Notes under the pieces: model-generated
What the model saw: the letters and a program-made list of their open reading frames with translations, nothing else
The model's database searches: none
What the model was told of the DNA's origin: nothing
Translations under genes and position numbers: made by a program
In this document: piece after piece, positions 1 to 4,814 of the stretch
How the letters are laid out: each line of letters starts with the position of its first letter
Position numbering within the stretch: the stretch's first letter is position 1
NCBI GenBank assembly: GCA_025963425.1
Contig: JAOPUQ010000046.1
Location: forward strand, 1 to 5,596
Origin: Modestobacter sp.
Lineage (GTDB): Bacteria; Actinomycetota; Actinomycetes; Mycobacteriales; Geodermatophilaceae
DNA: 5,596 bases
Direction: 5' to 3'

Positions 1-501
1 CTCGGACTCGACCGGCGACTCGGCCTGCGGACGCCGGCCGCGCCGGCGCGGGGCGACGGCGTCGGCCTCGGGCGGGGCCACGAAGCTGACGAAGGCCGGG
101 ATGGCCGGGGCGACCTGGGCCGCCGCCGGGGCGACCGAGTCCGGGTCGGCGGACAGCGCGGGGCGGGTGGCCCGCCGGCGCGGCCGGGCGGTCACCGTGG
201 TCGGCTCGGGCGAGCTGAACGGTGCCGCGAAGCGGGGGGCCTCGTCGACCGGCGCGGCGGCCAGGACGGGTGGCGGGGCGGAGAAGTCGAGGGTTGCCCC
301 GGGCTCCCCGTCGGCATCCTCGTCCACCTCCTCGGCGGCGGTGTCGGGAGCAGGGACCTCGGCGGCAGGGGTCTCGGCGGCAGGGGTCTCGGGTGCAGGG
401 GTCTCCGCTGCCGGGGCCTCCGGCGCGGGGGCGGCCTGGGGGGTCTCCCCCGCCGTCCCCTGCTCGGTCTCGGGGGTGTTCTCGTCGATGCGGTCGGCCA
501 C
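1..501 (-). CDS. rne: Probable ribonuclease E/G, N-terminal 167 residues (partial)
   Basis: Ribonuclease E/G is the endonuclease that starts mRNA decay and rRNA processing. Only the N-terminal extension is visible; the S1 and catalytic domains would lie beyond base 1. The protein starts with GTG at 501 (MADRIDENTPE), preceded by a perfect AGGAGG ten bases upstream. Residues 1-75 are acidic and rich in Pro, Ala, Glu and Thr, with six pentapeptide repeats at 25-54. Basic patches follow (RPRRR near 100, RRAGRR near 145-150). Such long disordered arginine-rich extensions are known in actinobacterial RNase E/G. The identification rests on this composition and on gene order, since the radical SAM/DUF2344 pair commonly lies next to rne/rng, rplU and rpmA. 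An in-frame ATG at 597 would add 32 residues but has no ribosome binding site as good. The gene may be fed by read-through from the upstream pair. Confidence 0.75.
   Translation of the reverse strand, partial: MADRIDENTPETEQGTAGETPQAAPAPEAPAAETPAPETPAAETPAAEVPAPDTAAEEVDEDADGEPGATLDFSAPPPVLAAAPVDEAPRFAAPFSSPEPTTVTARPRRRATRPALSADPDSVAPAAAQVAPAIPAFVSFVAPPEADAVAPRRRGRRPQAESPVESE
340..429 (-). repeat. Six tandem 15-bp repeats coding for pentapeptides in the RNase E N-terminus
   Basis: Six 15-bp units, for example GTCTCGGCGGCAGGG on the plus strand, run in tandem and encode PAPEA, PAAET, PAPET, PAAET, PAAEV and PAPDT (residues 25-54). Because the unit is a multiple of three, copy number can change without a frameshift. 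The segment is likely a disordered, acidic, proline-rich linker. Confidence 0.85.
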
Positions 502-511
502 GAAGGGCTCG

Positions 512-517
512 CCTCCT
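512..517 (-). promoter_or_regulatory. Shine-Dalgarno sequence of rne
   Basis: AGGAGG on the minus strand lies ten bases before the GTG at 501. It decides in favour of this start over the in-frame ATG at 597. Confidence 0.75.
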
Positions 518-531
518 GTGCGTTCCCGGGC

Positions 532-555
532 GCCGATCGGAGTGTTCCGACTGGC
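532..555 (-). other. Hairpin just upstream of the rne ribosome binding site
   Basis: The minus-strand RNA can fold as GCCAGTCGGA - ACAC - TCCGATCGGC: a ten-position stem with one A/C mismatch and one G/U pair, closed by a four-base loop. It ends 14 bases before the AGGAGG of rne. It could affect translation or stability of the rne message. This is a fold read by eye; no energy was calculated. Confidence 0.5.
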
Positions 556-676
556 GGCCGCGCAGGAACGCGGGTTGGGCGGGTCGAGTGGCCGCATCAG
601 GTGCGGCCGGGAGTCCCGACCCGCGAAGTCTTGGGTGCGCGCCCCGGCCGGTGCGGCTGGGGCCCGGTGGTGCTGC

Positions 677-707
677 GTGCTGTTCGCGGTGGTGCTGGTT
701 CGCGGTG
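677..707 (-). repeat. Two-copy tandem repeat in the rne leader
   Basis: In minus-strand sense CACCGCGAACCAGCAC is followed directly by CACCGCGAACAGCAC; the copies differ by one inserted C. The segment and its flanks (further AGCACCACC and AACACC runs) are rich in A and C and poor in self-pairing, so they would be single-stranded in the RNA. Confidence 0.75.
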
Positions 708-738
708 TTGCCGTGCAGGTGGTGCCGAAGATCGGTGC

Positions 739-759
739 GCCACGGCTGGCAGACGTGGC
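739..759. other. Inverted repeat 36 bases after the DUF2344 stop
   Basis: GCCACG and CGTGGC form a perfect 6-bp stem around a nine-base loop. No U-run follows on the minus strand, so it is not a canonical intrinsic terminator. It may protect the 3' end of the upstream message or be part of the rne leader. Confidence 0.4.
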
Positions 760-794
760 ACGACGACGACGCCCGGGCACCCGGCCCCCGCGGG

Positions 795-1562
795 TCAGAC
801 CTGCGCGTGCTCCTCCTGGCAGCAGGAGCTGGCCACGCGGTCGGGCCCGAGCGGATCGGCGACGTTCCCGCTGTCGTCGAGCCGGCCCTGCGCCTCACGC
901 ACGGCCCGGGGGGGCAACGGCGGGTGCAGGTCGGCGACGACAGCCAGGGCGGCCATCACGTCGTCCGGCCGTACCGTCGGCGTGAGCTGACGTACGACCA
1001 CCTGCAGTATGGCACAACCTGCCTCTTCGGCCACCGACGCGGTGACCACGGCGGCGCGCGCATCGACGTCCCGGGTGCCGTTCTTGGTGCGCTTGGCGAC
1101 CATGACCTCGTCGCGGGCCAGCAGCTCGGCGACGGCCGCGGTCAGCTCGCCGGCGTCCACCCCGGGCAGGTCGACCCGCCAGCGGGTCGCGTCGATCCGG
1201 TCGGCCAGCGACCCGGCCCCCTCCCCCGCCTCGACGCACTCCAGGACGTCGATCCCCGCCGGCAGCGAGGCGTCCAGGGCGGCCCGCACCTGCTCCGGGT
1301 CACAGCGCCTGGACAGCCCGATCTCGAAGTACTCCGCCTCCGACGCCGCACCGGTCGGGGCTGCGCCCATGTAGGAGACCTTCGGATGCGGGCTGAAGCC
1401 GGCGGAGAACGCCATGGGCACCTGGGCCCGGCGCAGCGCGCGCTCCAGGGCACGGGCCAGGTCGCGGTGGGAGGCGAAGCGCAGCGGGCCGCGCTTGGTG
1501 TAGCGCAGGCGCAGCTTCTGCACGGTCGGTGGCGGCGGCGGGCCGTCGGGCTGGCGGGCCAT
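795..1562 (-). CDS. TIGR03936/DUF2344 radical-SAM-associated protein
   Basis: This 255-residue protein is the usual partner of the radical SAM protein encoded just upstream; in some bacteria the two are fused. The biochemical role of the pair is not established. The family signature is clear at residues 19-81: LRYTKRGPLRFASHRDL, then ERALRRAQVPMAFSAGFSPHPK, then a segment ending in SEAEYFEI. The tail carries an adjacent cysteine pair and a histidine (C247, C248, H252, in CCQEEH), a possible metal ligand set. The start is the ATG at 1562, which shares its A with the upstream stop (TGATG) and has no Shine-Dalgarno sequence, so translation is probably coupled by re-initiation. Longer upstream openings in this frame lie inside the radical SAM gene and are shadows. 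Position beside rne suggests an RNA- or ribosome-linked job, which is inference. Confidence 0.9.
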   Translation of the reverse strand: MARQPDGPPPPPTVQKLRLRYTKRGPLRFASHRDLARALERALRRAQVPMAFSAGFSPHPKVSYMGAAPTGAASEAEYFEIGLSRRCDPEQVRAALDASLPAGIDVLECVEAGEGAGSLADRIDATRWRVDLPGVDAGELTAAVAELLARDEVMVAKRTKNGTRDVDARAAVVTASVAEEAGCAILQVVVRQLTPTVRPDDVMAALAVVADLHPPLPPRAVREAQGRLDDSGNVADPLGPDRVASSCCQEEHAQV

Positions 1563-3490
1563 CAGCCGGTGACGGGCGTCAGCGGGATCAGCGTGCGGCC
1601 CGTGGGGCCGATCTGGATCTCGGTGCCCATGGTCGGGCAGACGCCGCAGTCGTAGCAGGGGGTCCACCGGCAGTCGGCGACCTCCTCCTCGGACAGTGCC
1701 TCCTGCCAGTCGTCCCAGAGCCACTCCTTGTCCAGCCCGGAGTCCAGGTGGTCCCAGGGCAGCACCTCGGTCTCGGTGCGCTCGCGGGTGGTGTACCAGT
1801 CCAGGTCCACGCCGAACGGCGCGAGCTCCTCGGCGGCGGCCACCGTCCAGCGTTCGAAGGAGAAGTGCTCGCTCCAGCCGTCGAAGCGGCCACCCTCGCG
1901 CCACACGCGCTCGATGACCCGGCCGACCCGGCGGTCACCGCGCGACAGCAGTCCCTCGATCACCCCGGGCTTGCCGTCGTGGTAACGCAGGCCGATGGAG
2001 CGACCGATCCGGCGGTCGGCGTTGATCGCCTCGCGGAGCACCTTCAGCCGGTGGTCGATCGTCTCGGCGCTGGCCTGGGCGGCCCACTGGAACGGGGTGT
2101 GCGGCTTGGGCACGAAGCCACCGATGGAGACGGTGCAGCGGATGTCCTTGGAGCCACTCGCCTCCCGGCCGGCGCGGATGACCTCGACCGCCAGGTCGGC
2201 GATCTCCAGCACGTCCTCGTCGGTCTCGGTCGGCAGACCGCACATGAAGTAGAGCTTCACCTGGCGCCAGCCGTTGGCGTAGGCGGTGGTGACCGTGCGG
2301 ACCAGGTCCTCCTTGGACACGGTCTTGTTGATCACCCGCCGGATGCGCTCGCTGCCGCCCTCCGGGGCGAAGGTCAGCCCCGACCGGCGGCCGTTGCGGG
2401 ACAGCTCGTTGGCCAGGGTGACGTTGAAGGCGTCGACCCGGGTGGAGGGCAGCGACAGCCCGGTATTGGTGCCCTCGTAGCGGTCGGCGAGCTCCTTGGC
2501 CAGCTGGCCGATCTCGGAGTGGTCGGCCGAGGACAGCGACAGCAGCCCGACCTCCTCGTAGCCGGTCGCCTTGAGCCCGGCGTCGACCATCGAGCCGATG
2601 CCGGTGATGGTCCGCTCCCGCACCGGGCGGGTGATCATCCCGGCCTGGCAGAACCGGCAGCCCCGGGTGCAGCCGCGGAAGATCTCCACGCTCATCCGCT
2701 CGTGCACGCTCTCGGCCAGCGGGACCAGCGGCTGCTTGGGGTAGGGCCACTCGTCGAGGTCCATCACGGTCCGCTTGCCCACCCGCGCCGGGACGTCGTC
2801 GCGGGTCCGCTGGACGGCGGCGATGGTGCCGTCACCGGCGTAGGAGACGGCGAAGAACCGCGGCACGTAGACGCCGTCGACCCGGGCCAGGCGGGCCAGC
2901 AGCTCGACCCGGCCACCGGGGCGGCCCGCGGCCTTCCAGGCGGCGACGACGTCGGTGATGTCGCCGACGACCTGCTCGCCGTCCCCGAGGACCGCGCAGT
3001 CGACGAAGTCGCTGACCGGCTCCGGGTTGAAGGCGGCGTGCCCGCCGGCGACGACGACCGGGTGGCTCTCGTCGCGGTCGACCGCGTGCAGCGGGACCCC
3101 GGCGAGGTCGAGCGCCTCGAGCAGGTTGGTGTAGCCCAGCTCGGTGGCGAAGCTGACGCCGAGCAGGTCGAAGGCGGCCACCGGACGGTGGGTGTCGACG
3201 GTGAACTGGCCCACGCCGGCCTCGCGCATGAGCGCGGCGAGGTCCGGCCAGACGGCGTAGGTGCGCTCGGCCAGCGCGTCCGGGCGCTCGTTGAGCACCT
3301 CGTACAAGATCATGAGGCCCTGGTTGGGCAGCCCGACCTCGTAGGCGTCGGGGTACATCAGCGCCCAGTGGACGGCGACGTCGTCCCACGGCTTGGTCTG
3401 GGCGTTGAGCTCCCCGCCGACGTACTGGATCGGCTTCTGCACCTGGGCGAACAACGGCTCGAGCTGGGGGTAGAGCGAGTCCACAGTCAT
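1562..3490 (-). CDS. TIGR03960-type B12-binding-domain radical SAM protein
   Basis: This 642-residue cytoplasmic radical SAM enzyme has an unknown substrate. Residues about 20-230 match the N-terminal, cobalamin-binding-like part of the family (MYPDAYEVGLPNQG at 45-58, VVVAGGHAAFNPEPVSDFVD at 145-164). The radical SAM core follows, with the cluster motif CTRGCRFC (C274, C278, C281; CxxxCxxC), then FAPEGGSERIRRVINK (374-389), YFMCGLPTETDED (414-426) and GGFVPKPHTPFQW (457-469). A second cysteine set near the C-terminus (C607, C612, C615, C618) could bind another iron-sulfur cluster. The ATG at 3490 begins MTVDSLYPQLEPL, the normal family start; an in-frame extension to 3718 runs through the ndk gene and is low-complexity. 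No Shine-Dalgarno sequence is present, but TACCCT lies nine bases upstream, so a near-leaderless message is likely. The DUF2344 gene overlaps its stop. Confidence 0.93.
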   Translation of the reverse strand: MTVDSLYPQLEPLFAQVQKPIQYVGGELNAQTKPWDDVAVHWALMYPDAYEVGLPNQGLMILYEVLNERPDALAERTYAVWPDLAALMREAGVGQFTVDTHRPVAAFDLLGVSFATELGYTNLLEALDLAGVPLHAVDRDESHPVVVAGGHAAFNPEPVSDFVDCAVLGDGEQVVGDITDVVAAWKAAGRPGGRVELLARLARVDGVYVPRFFAVSYAGDGTIAAVQRTRDDVPARVGKRTVMDLDEWPYPKQPLVPLAESVHERMSVEIFRGCTRGCRFCQAGMITRPVRERTITGIGSMVDAGLKATGYEEVGLLSLSSADHSEIGQLAKELADRYEGTNTGLSLPSTRVDAFNVTLANELSRNGRRSGLTFAPEGGSERIRRVINKTVSKEDLVRTVTTAYANGWRQVKLYFMCGLPTETDEDVLEIADLAVEVIRAGREASGSKDIRCTVSIGGFVPKPHTPFQWAAQASAETIDHRLKVLREAINADRRIGRSIGLRYHDGKPGVIEGLLSRGDRRVGRVIERVWREGGRFDGWSEHFSFERWTVAAAEELAPFGVDLDWYTTRERTETEVLPWDHLDSGLDKEWLWDDWQEALSEEEVADCRWTPCYDCGVCPTMGTEIQIGPTGRTLIPLTPVTG

Positions 3491-3505
3491 GACGAGACCA
3501 GGGTA
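3491..3505 (-). promoter_or_regulatory. Putative -10 box for the radical SAM gene (near-leaderless start)
   Basis: TACCCT (3505 to 3500, minus strand) fits the TANNNT pattern of actinobacterial housekeeping promoters and ends nine bases before the ATG. The predicted transcription start falls zero to three bases before the start codon. The -35 position is only G-rich (GGGGTG), so the -10 box carries the call. Confidence 0.45.
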
Positions 3506-3510
3506 GACGT

Positions 3511-3557
3511 CGGCGGCCGCTCCACCCCCTCCCCCCCGGCGGCCACTTCGGCCGCCG
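3511..3557 (-). other. Hairpin with two alternative 3' arms after ndk
   Basis: On the minus strand CGGCGGCC (3557-3550), loop GAAGT and GGCCGCCG (3544-3537) make a perfect 8-bp stem beginning seven bases after the ndk stop. An identical second GGCCGCCG (3518-3511) could replace the first 3' arm. A run of seven G, A, five G lies between the two arms. No U-tract follows, so any terminator activity would be non-canonical. Confidence 0.5.
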
Positions 3558-3563
3558 CGGAGG

Positions 3564-3986
3564 TCAGCCCAGCTGCGGGAAGAACAGCGCGATCTCGCGC
3601 GCAGCGGACTCGGGCGAGTCCGAGCCGTGCACGATGTTGGACTGCACCTCGAGGGCGAAGTCGCCGCGGATGGTGCCGGGGGCGGCCGTGACCGGGTCGG
3701 TCGCGCCGGCCAGCGCACGGAACGCCTCGATCGCCCGGGGGCCCTCGACGACCAGGGCCAGCAGCGGGGCGCTGGTGATGAACTCGACGAGCGAGCCGAA
3801 GAAGGGGCGCTCGCGGTGCTCGCCGTAGTGCTCCTCGGCGACCTCGGCGGTCAGCGTGCGGAGCTCCGCGGCGACGAGGCGCAAACCCTTGGCCTCGAGC
3901 CGGGCGATGACCTGGCCGGCCAGGCCGCGGGCGACGCCATCGGGCTTGACCAGGACGAGGGTGCGATCAGCGGTGGGGGCAGACAC
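3564..3986 (-). CDS. ndk: Nucleoside diphosphate kinase
   Basis: This 140-residue enzyme transfers the gamma-phosphate from ATP to other nucleoside diphosphates and keeps the cytoplasmic NTP and dNTP pools balanced. The whole active site is visible: K14 (in VLVKPDGV), Y54, F63, R90, T96, R107, N117 and the phosphorylated histidine H120 in NIVHGSDS. Length and ending (EIALFFPQLG) are normal for the family. I chose the GTG at 3986, which puts seven residues before RTLVLVKPDG; an ATG at 4022 would add 12 atypical residues and would overlap the promoter. There is no Shine-Dalgarno sequence. A sigma-70-like promoter ends eight bases before the GTG, so the message is probably leaderless or nearly so. 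In many actinobacteria ndk follows folC and DUF4233 directly; here a divergent two-gene unit separates them. Confidence 0.97.
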   Translation of the reverse strand: MSAPTADRTLVLVKPDGVARGLAGQVIARLEAKGLRLVAAELRTLTAEVAEEHYGEHRERPFFGSLVEFITSAPLLALVVEGPRAIEAFRALAGATDPVTAAPGTIRGDFALEVQSNIVHGSDSPESAAREIALFFPQLG

Positions 3987-3987
3987 G

Positions 3988-4022
3988 GTGCGGAAGCCTA
4001 CGACACGCCGCCGAACCGTCAA
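3988..4022 (-). promoter_or_regulatory. ndk promoter, -35 box inside a palindromic operator
   Basis: On the minus strand TTGACG (4022-4017) and TAGGCT (4000-3995) are separated by 16 bases; the predicted start falls at about 3988, zero to three bases before the GTG. The -35 box lies within palindrome 4018-4033, so a protein bound there would block or modulate ndk transcription. Confidence 0.65.
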
Positions 4023-4033
4023 CGACGGTTGAC
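4018..4033. promoter_or_regulatory. Operator palindrome 1 (GTCAAC-N4-GTTGAC)
   Basis: GTCAACGACGGTTGAC has perfect 6-bp arms whose centres are ten bases apart, one helical turn, as expected for a dimeric helix-turn-helix protein. It contains the ndk -35 box and most of the -35 box of the HTH gene. The flanking bases C and A are shared with palindrome 2. Confidence 0.8.
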
Positions 4034-4064
4034 AGGATCGACCGCGTCAACCATCGTTGACACA
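4029..4064 (+). promoter_or_regulatory. Promoter of the HTH/Clp-repeat unit, leaderless
   Basis: A perfect -35 box TTGACA (4029-4034), a 17-base spacer and CATCGT (4052-4057; xATxxT of TATAAT) are followed six bases later by the A of the ATG at 4064. That places the predicted transcription start exactly on the start codon. Each box is overlapped by one operator palindrome. Confidence 0.65.
4046..4061. promoter_or_regulatory. Operator palindrome 2 (GTCAAC-N4-GTTGAC)
   Basis: GTCAACCATCGTTGAC has the same perfect arms as palindrome 1, in the same arrangement, 28 bp further on, with different central bases (CATC against GACG). It covers the -10 box of the HTH gene and ends two bases before its ATG. 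No third GTTGAC/GTCAAC half-site was found elsewhere in the window. Confidence 0.8.
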
Positions 4065-4288
4065 TGGCCTCCCCCACCAGCGATGTCACCACTGCGGCGG
4101 CCGCCGACGACCCGGCGGTCGGGCTCCGCGCCATCCGCGCGCTGCGCGAGCTCGCCGACCGCCTGGAGGTGCTCCAGGTGGCCAACGCACGGTCCCGCGG
4201 CTGGTCGTGGCAGCAGGTCGCCGACGCGCTCGGCGTCACCCGGCAGGCCGCCCACAAGAAGCACGCCGGCAACAGGAAGGACGACTGA
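4064..4288 (+). CDS. Small helix-turn-helix DNA-binding protein, probable autorepressor
   Basis: This 74-residue protein has an alanine-rich start, a predicted amphipathic helix (about 20-42, GLRAIRALRELADRLEVLQV) and a C-terminal helix-turn-helix (about 47-67, WSWQQVADALGVTRQAAHKK) with a basic end. The turn-and-recognition pattern (SW-x2-VADALGVTRQAA) is like the segment that precedes the Clp repeats in mycobacterial ClpC2, from memory. Start at the ATG at 4064: no Shine-Dalgarno sequence, but the promoter predicts transcription starting on that A. Two identical-arm palindromes sit over its promoter, and the Clp-repeat gene starts one base after its stop. I infer that it is a DNA-binding subunit that represses its own operon and perhaps ndk, with the Clp-repeat protein as partner or sensor. 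A role as activator is not excluded. Confidence 0.82.
   Translation: MASPTSDVTTAAAADDPAVGLRAIRALRELADRLEVLQVANARSRGWSWQQVADALGVTRQAAHKKHAGNRKDD
4274..4280 (+). promoter_or_regulatory. Shine-Dalgarno sequence of the Clp-repeat gene
   Basis: AGGAAGG inside the end of the HTH gene lies nine bases before the GTG at 4290 and supports that start. Confidence 0.7.
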
Positions 4289-4289
4289 G

Positions 4290-4811
4290 GTGTTCGAACG
4301 TTTCACCGACGAGGCACGACACGTCGTGGCCGCCGCCCAGGAGGAGGCCCGCGCCCTGCGGGCCGACGAGGTGGCACCGGTGCACCTGTTGCTGGCGCTG
4401 GCCGCCGGCGGCGGCCCGGCCGGCCGGCTGATGCAGGCCGCCGGGCTCGACGCCGACCGGCTGCGGTCAGCCGCCCGGCGGTCCGGCGACCCGCTGGACG
4501 CCGATGCGCTGGCCGCCCTCGGTGTGGACCTGGACCAGGTGCGTGCCGCGGCCGAGGCCGCCTTCGGTCCCGGAGCCCTGGACCCGCCCCCGGCCGGTGG
4601 ACACATCGGCTTCGCCGGCGGCAGCAGGCGGTCCCTGGAGGAGGCGCTGCGCTCCGCCGTCCGCCGCAAGGACCGGCGCCTGGACACCGGGCACCTGCTG
4701 GCCGGCGTCCTCGCGGTGGGCGACCCCCAGGTGGGCCGGGTGCTGCGGGAGCTGGGGACCGACCCCCGAGAGCTGCGCGACCAGGCCGAGGGCGACGGCG
4801 AGGTCGCCTGA
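4290..4811 (+). CDS. Stand-alone Clp N-terminal-repeat protein, ClpC2-like, no ATPase
   Basis: This 173-residue protein contains two Clp N-terminal repeats and no AAA+ module (no Walker motifs). Repeat one is residues 1-65, with MFERFTDEARHVVAAAQEEA and VAPVHLLLALA; repeat two is about 105-165, with SRRSLEEALRSAVRRKDRR and LDTGHLLAGVLAVG. In ClpC this domain docks adaptors and substrates and is the target of antibiotics such as cyclomarin. F2 and F108 (in GHIGFAG) align with ClpC1 F2 and F80, the main cyclomarin contacts. The linker between the repeats (about 66-104) is longer than in ClpC. It is read from GTG 4290, one base after the HTH stop, in one operon. HTH plus this protein total 247 residues, close to mycobacterial ClpC2, which joins both parts in one chain. 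Likely roles are decoy, adaptor or sensor for ClpC ligands; this is inference. Its stop is three bases from the convergent DUF4233 stop. Confidence 0.88.
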   Translation: MFERFTDEARHVVAAAQEEARALRADEVAPVHLLLALAAGGGPAGRLMQAAGLDADRLRSAARRSGDPLDADALAALGVDLDQVRAAAEAAFGPGALDPPPAGGHIGFAGGSRRSLEEALRSAVRRKDRRLDTGHLLAGVLAVGDPQVGRVLRELGTDPRELRDQAEGDGEVA

Positions 4812-4814
4812 GCT

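Larger units (their letters stand above)
502..794 (-). other. 293-base non-coding leader between the DUF2344 gene and rne
   Basis: This is the largest gap in the window; the other gaps are under 80 bases or absent. It holds a tandem repeat (677-707), two hairpins (532-555 and 739-759) and the rne ribosome binding site. The dinucleotide TA does not occur anywhere in it, so there is no TANNNT -10 box on either strand; only weak GATCTT-like matches exist. Transcription of rne therefore probably comes by read-through from the genes upstream or from a promoter inside them, leaving a long 5' untranslated region. I see no convincing gene in the gap. Confidence 0.6.

Noticed and set aside
502..597. 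In-frame ATG at 597 as the rne start
   Set aside because: No Shine-Dalgarno sequence as good as AGGAGG before the GTG at 501, and the extra 32 residues overlap the hairpin; kept only as an alternative.
771..784. GCCCGGGC palindrome and CCGG-GCAC-CCGG stem after the DUF2344 stop as a terminator
   Set aside because: Four-base stem in very GC-rich sequence with no U-tract; expected by chance.
101..1655. Long plus-strand frames over rne, its leader and the DUF2344 gene
   Set aside because: Arg/Pro/Gly-rich translations without any recognisable domain, no ribosome binding site, and the opposite strand is explained by real genes.
1529..3691. 720-codon open frame on the plus strand opposite the radical SAM gene
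   Set aside because: The minus strand carries a full family match with catalytic cysteines; the plus frame is a low-complexity Gly/Val/Asp/Ala shadow typical of high-GC antisense frames.
3491..3718. N-terminal extension of the radical SAM protein up to 3718
   Set aside because: It would run through the ndk coding sequence, and its residues are Arg/Pro/Ser-rich with no family match; the ATG at 3490 gives the normal N-terminus.
3987..4022. ATG start for ndk at 4022
   Set aside because: It adds 12 residues not seen in the family and would put the start codon in the -35/operator region; the GTG at 3986 sits right after a good promoter.
4018..4061. SOS box or ClgR operator
   Set aside because: The arms GTCAAC/GTTGAC differ from the actinobacterial LexA box (TCGAAC-N4-GTTCGA) and from ClgR-type sites, and the neighbouring HTH protein is a better candidate.
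4018..4061. CRISPR array
   Set aside because: Only two short palindromes 28 bp apart, both within promoters; no repeat-spacer series and no cas genes.
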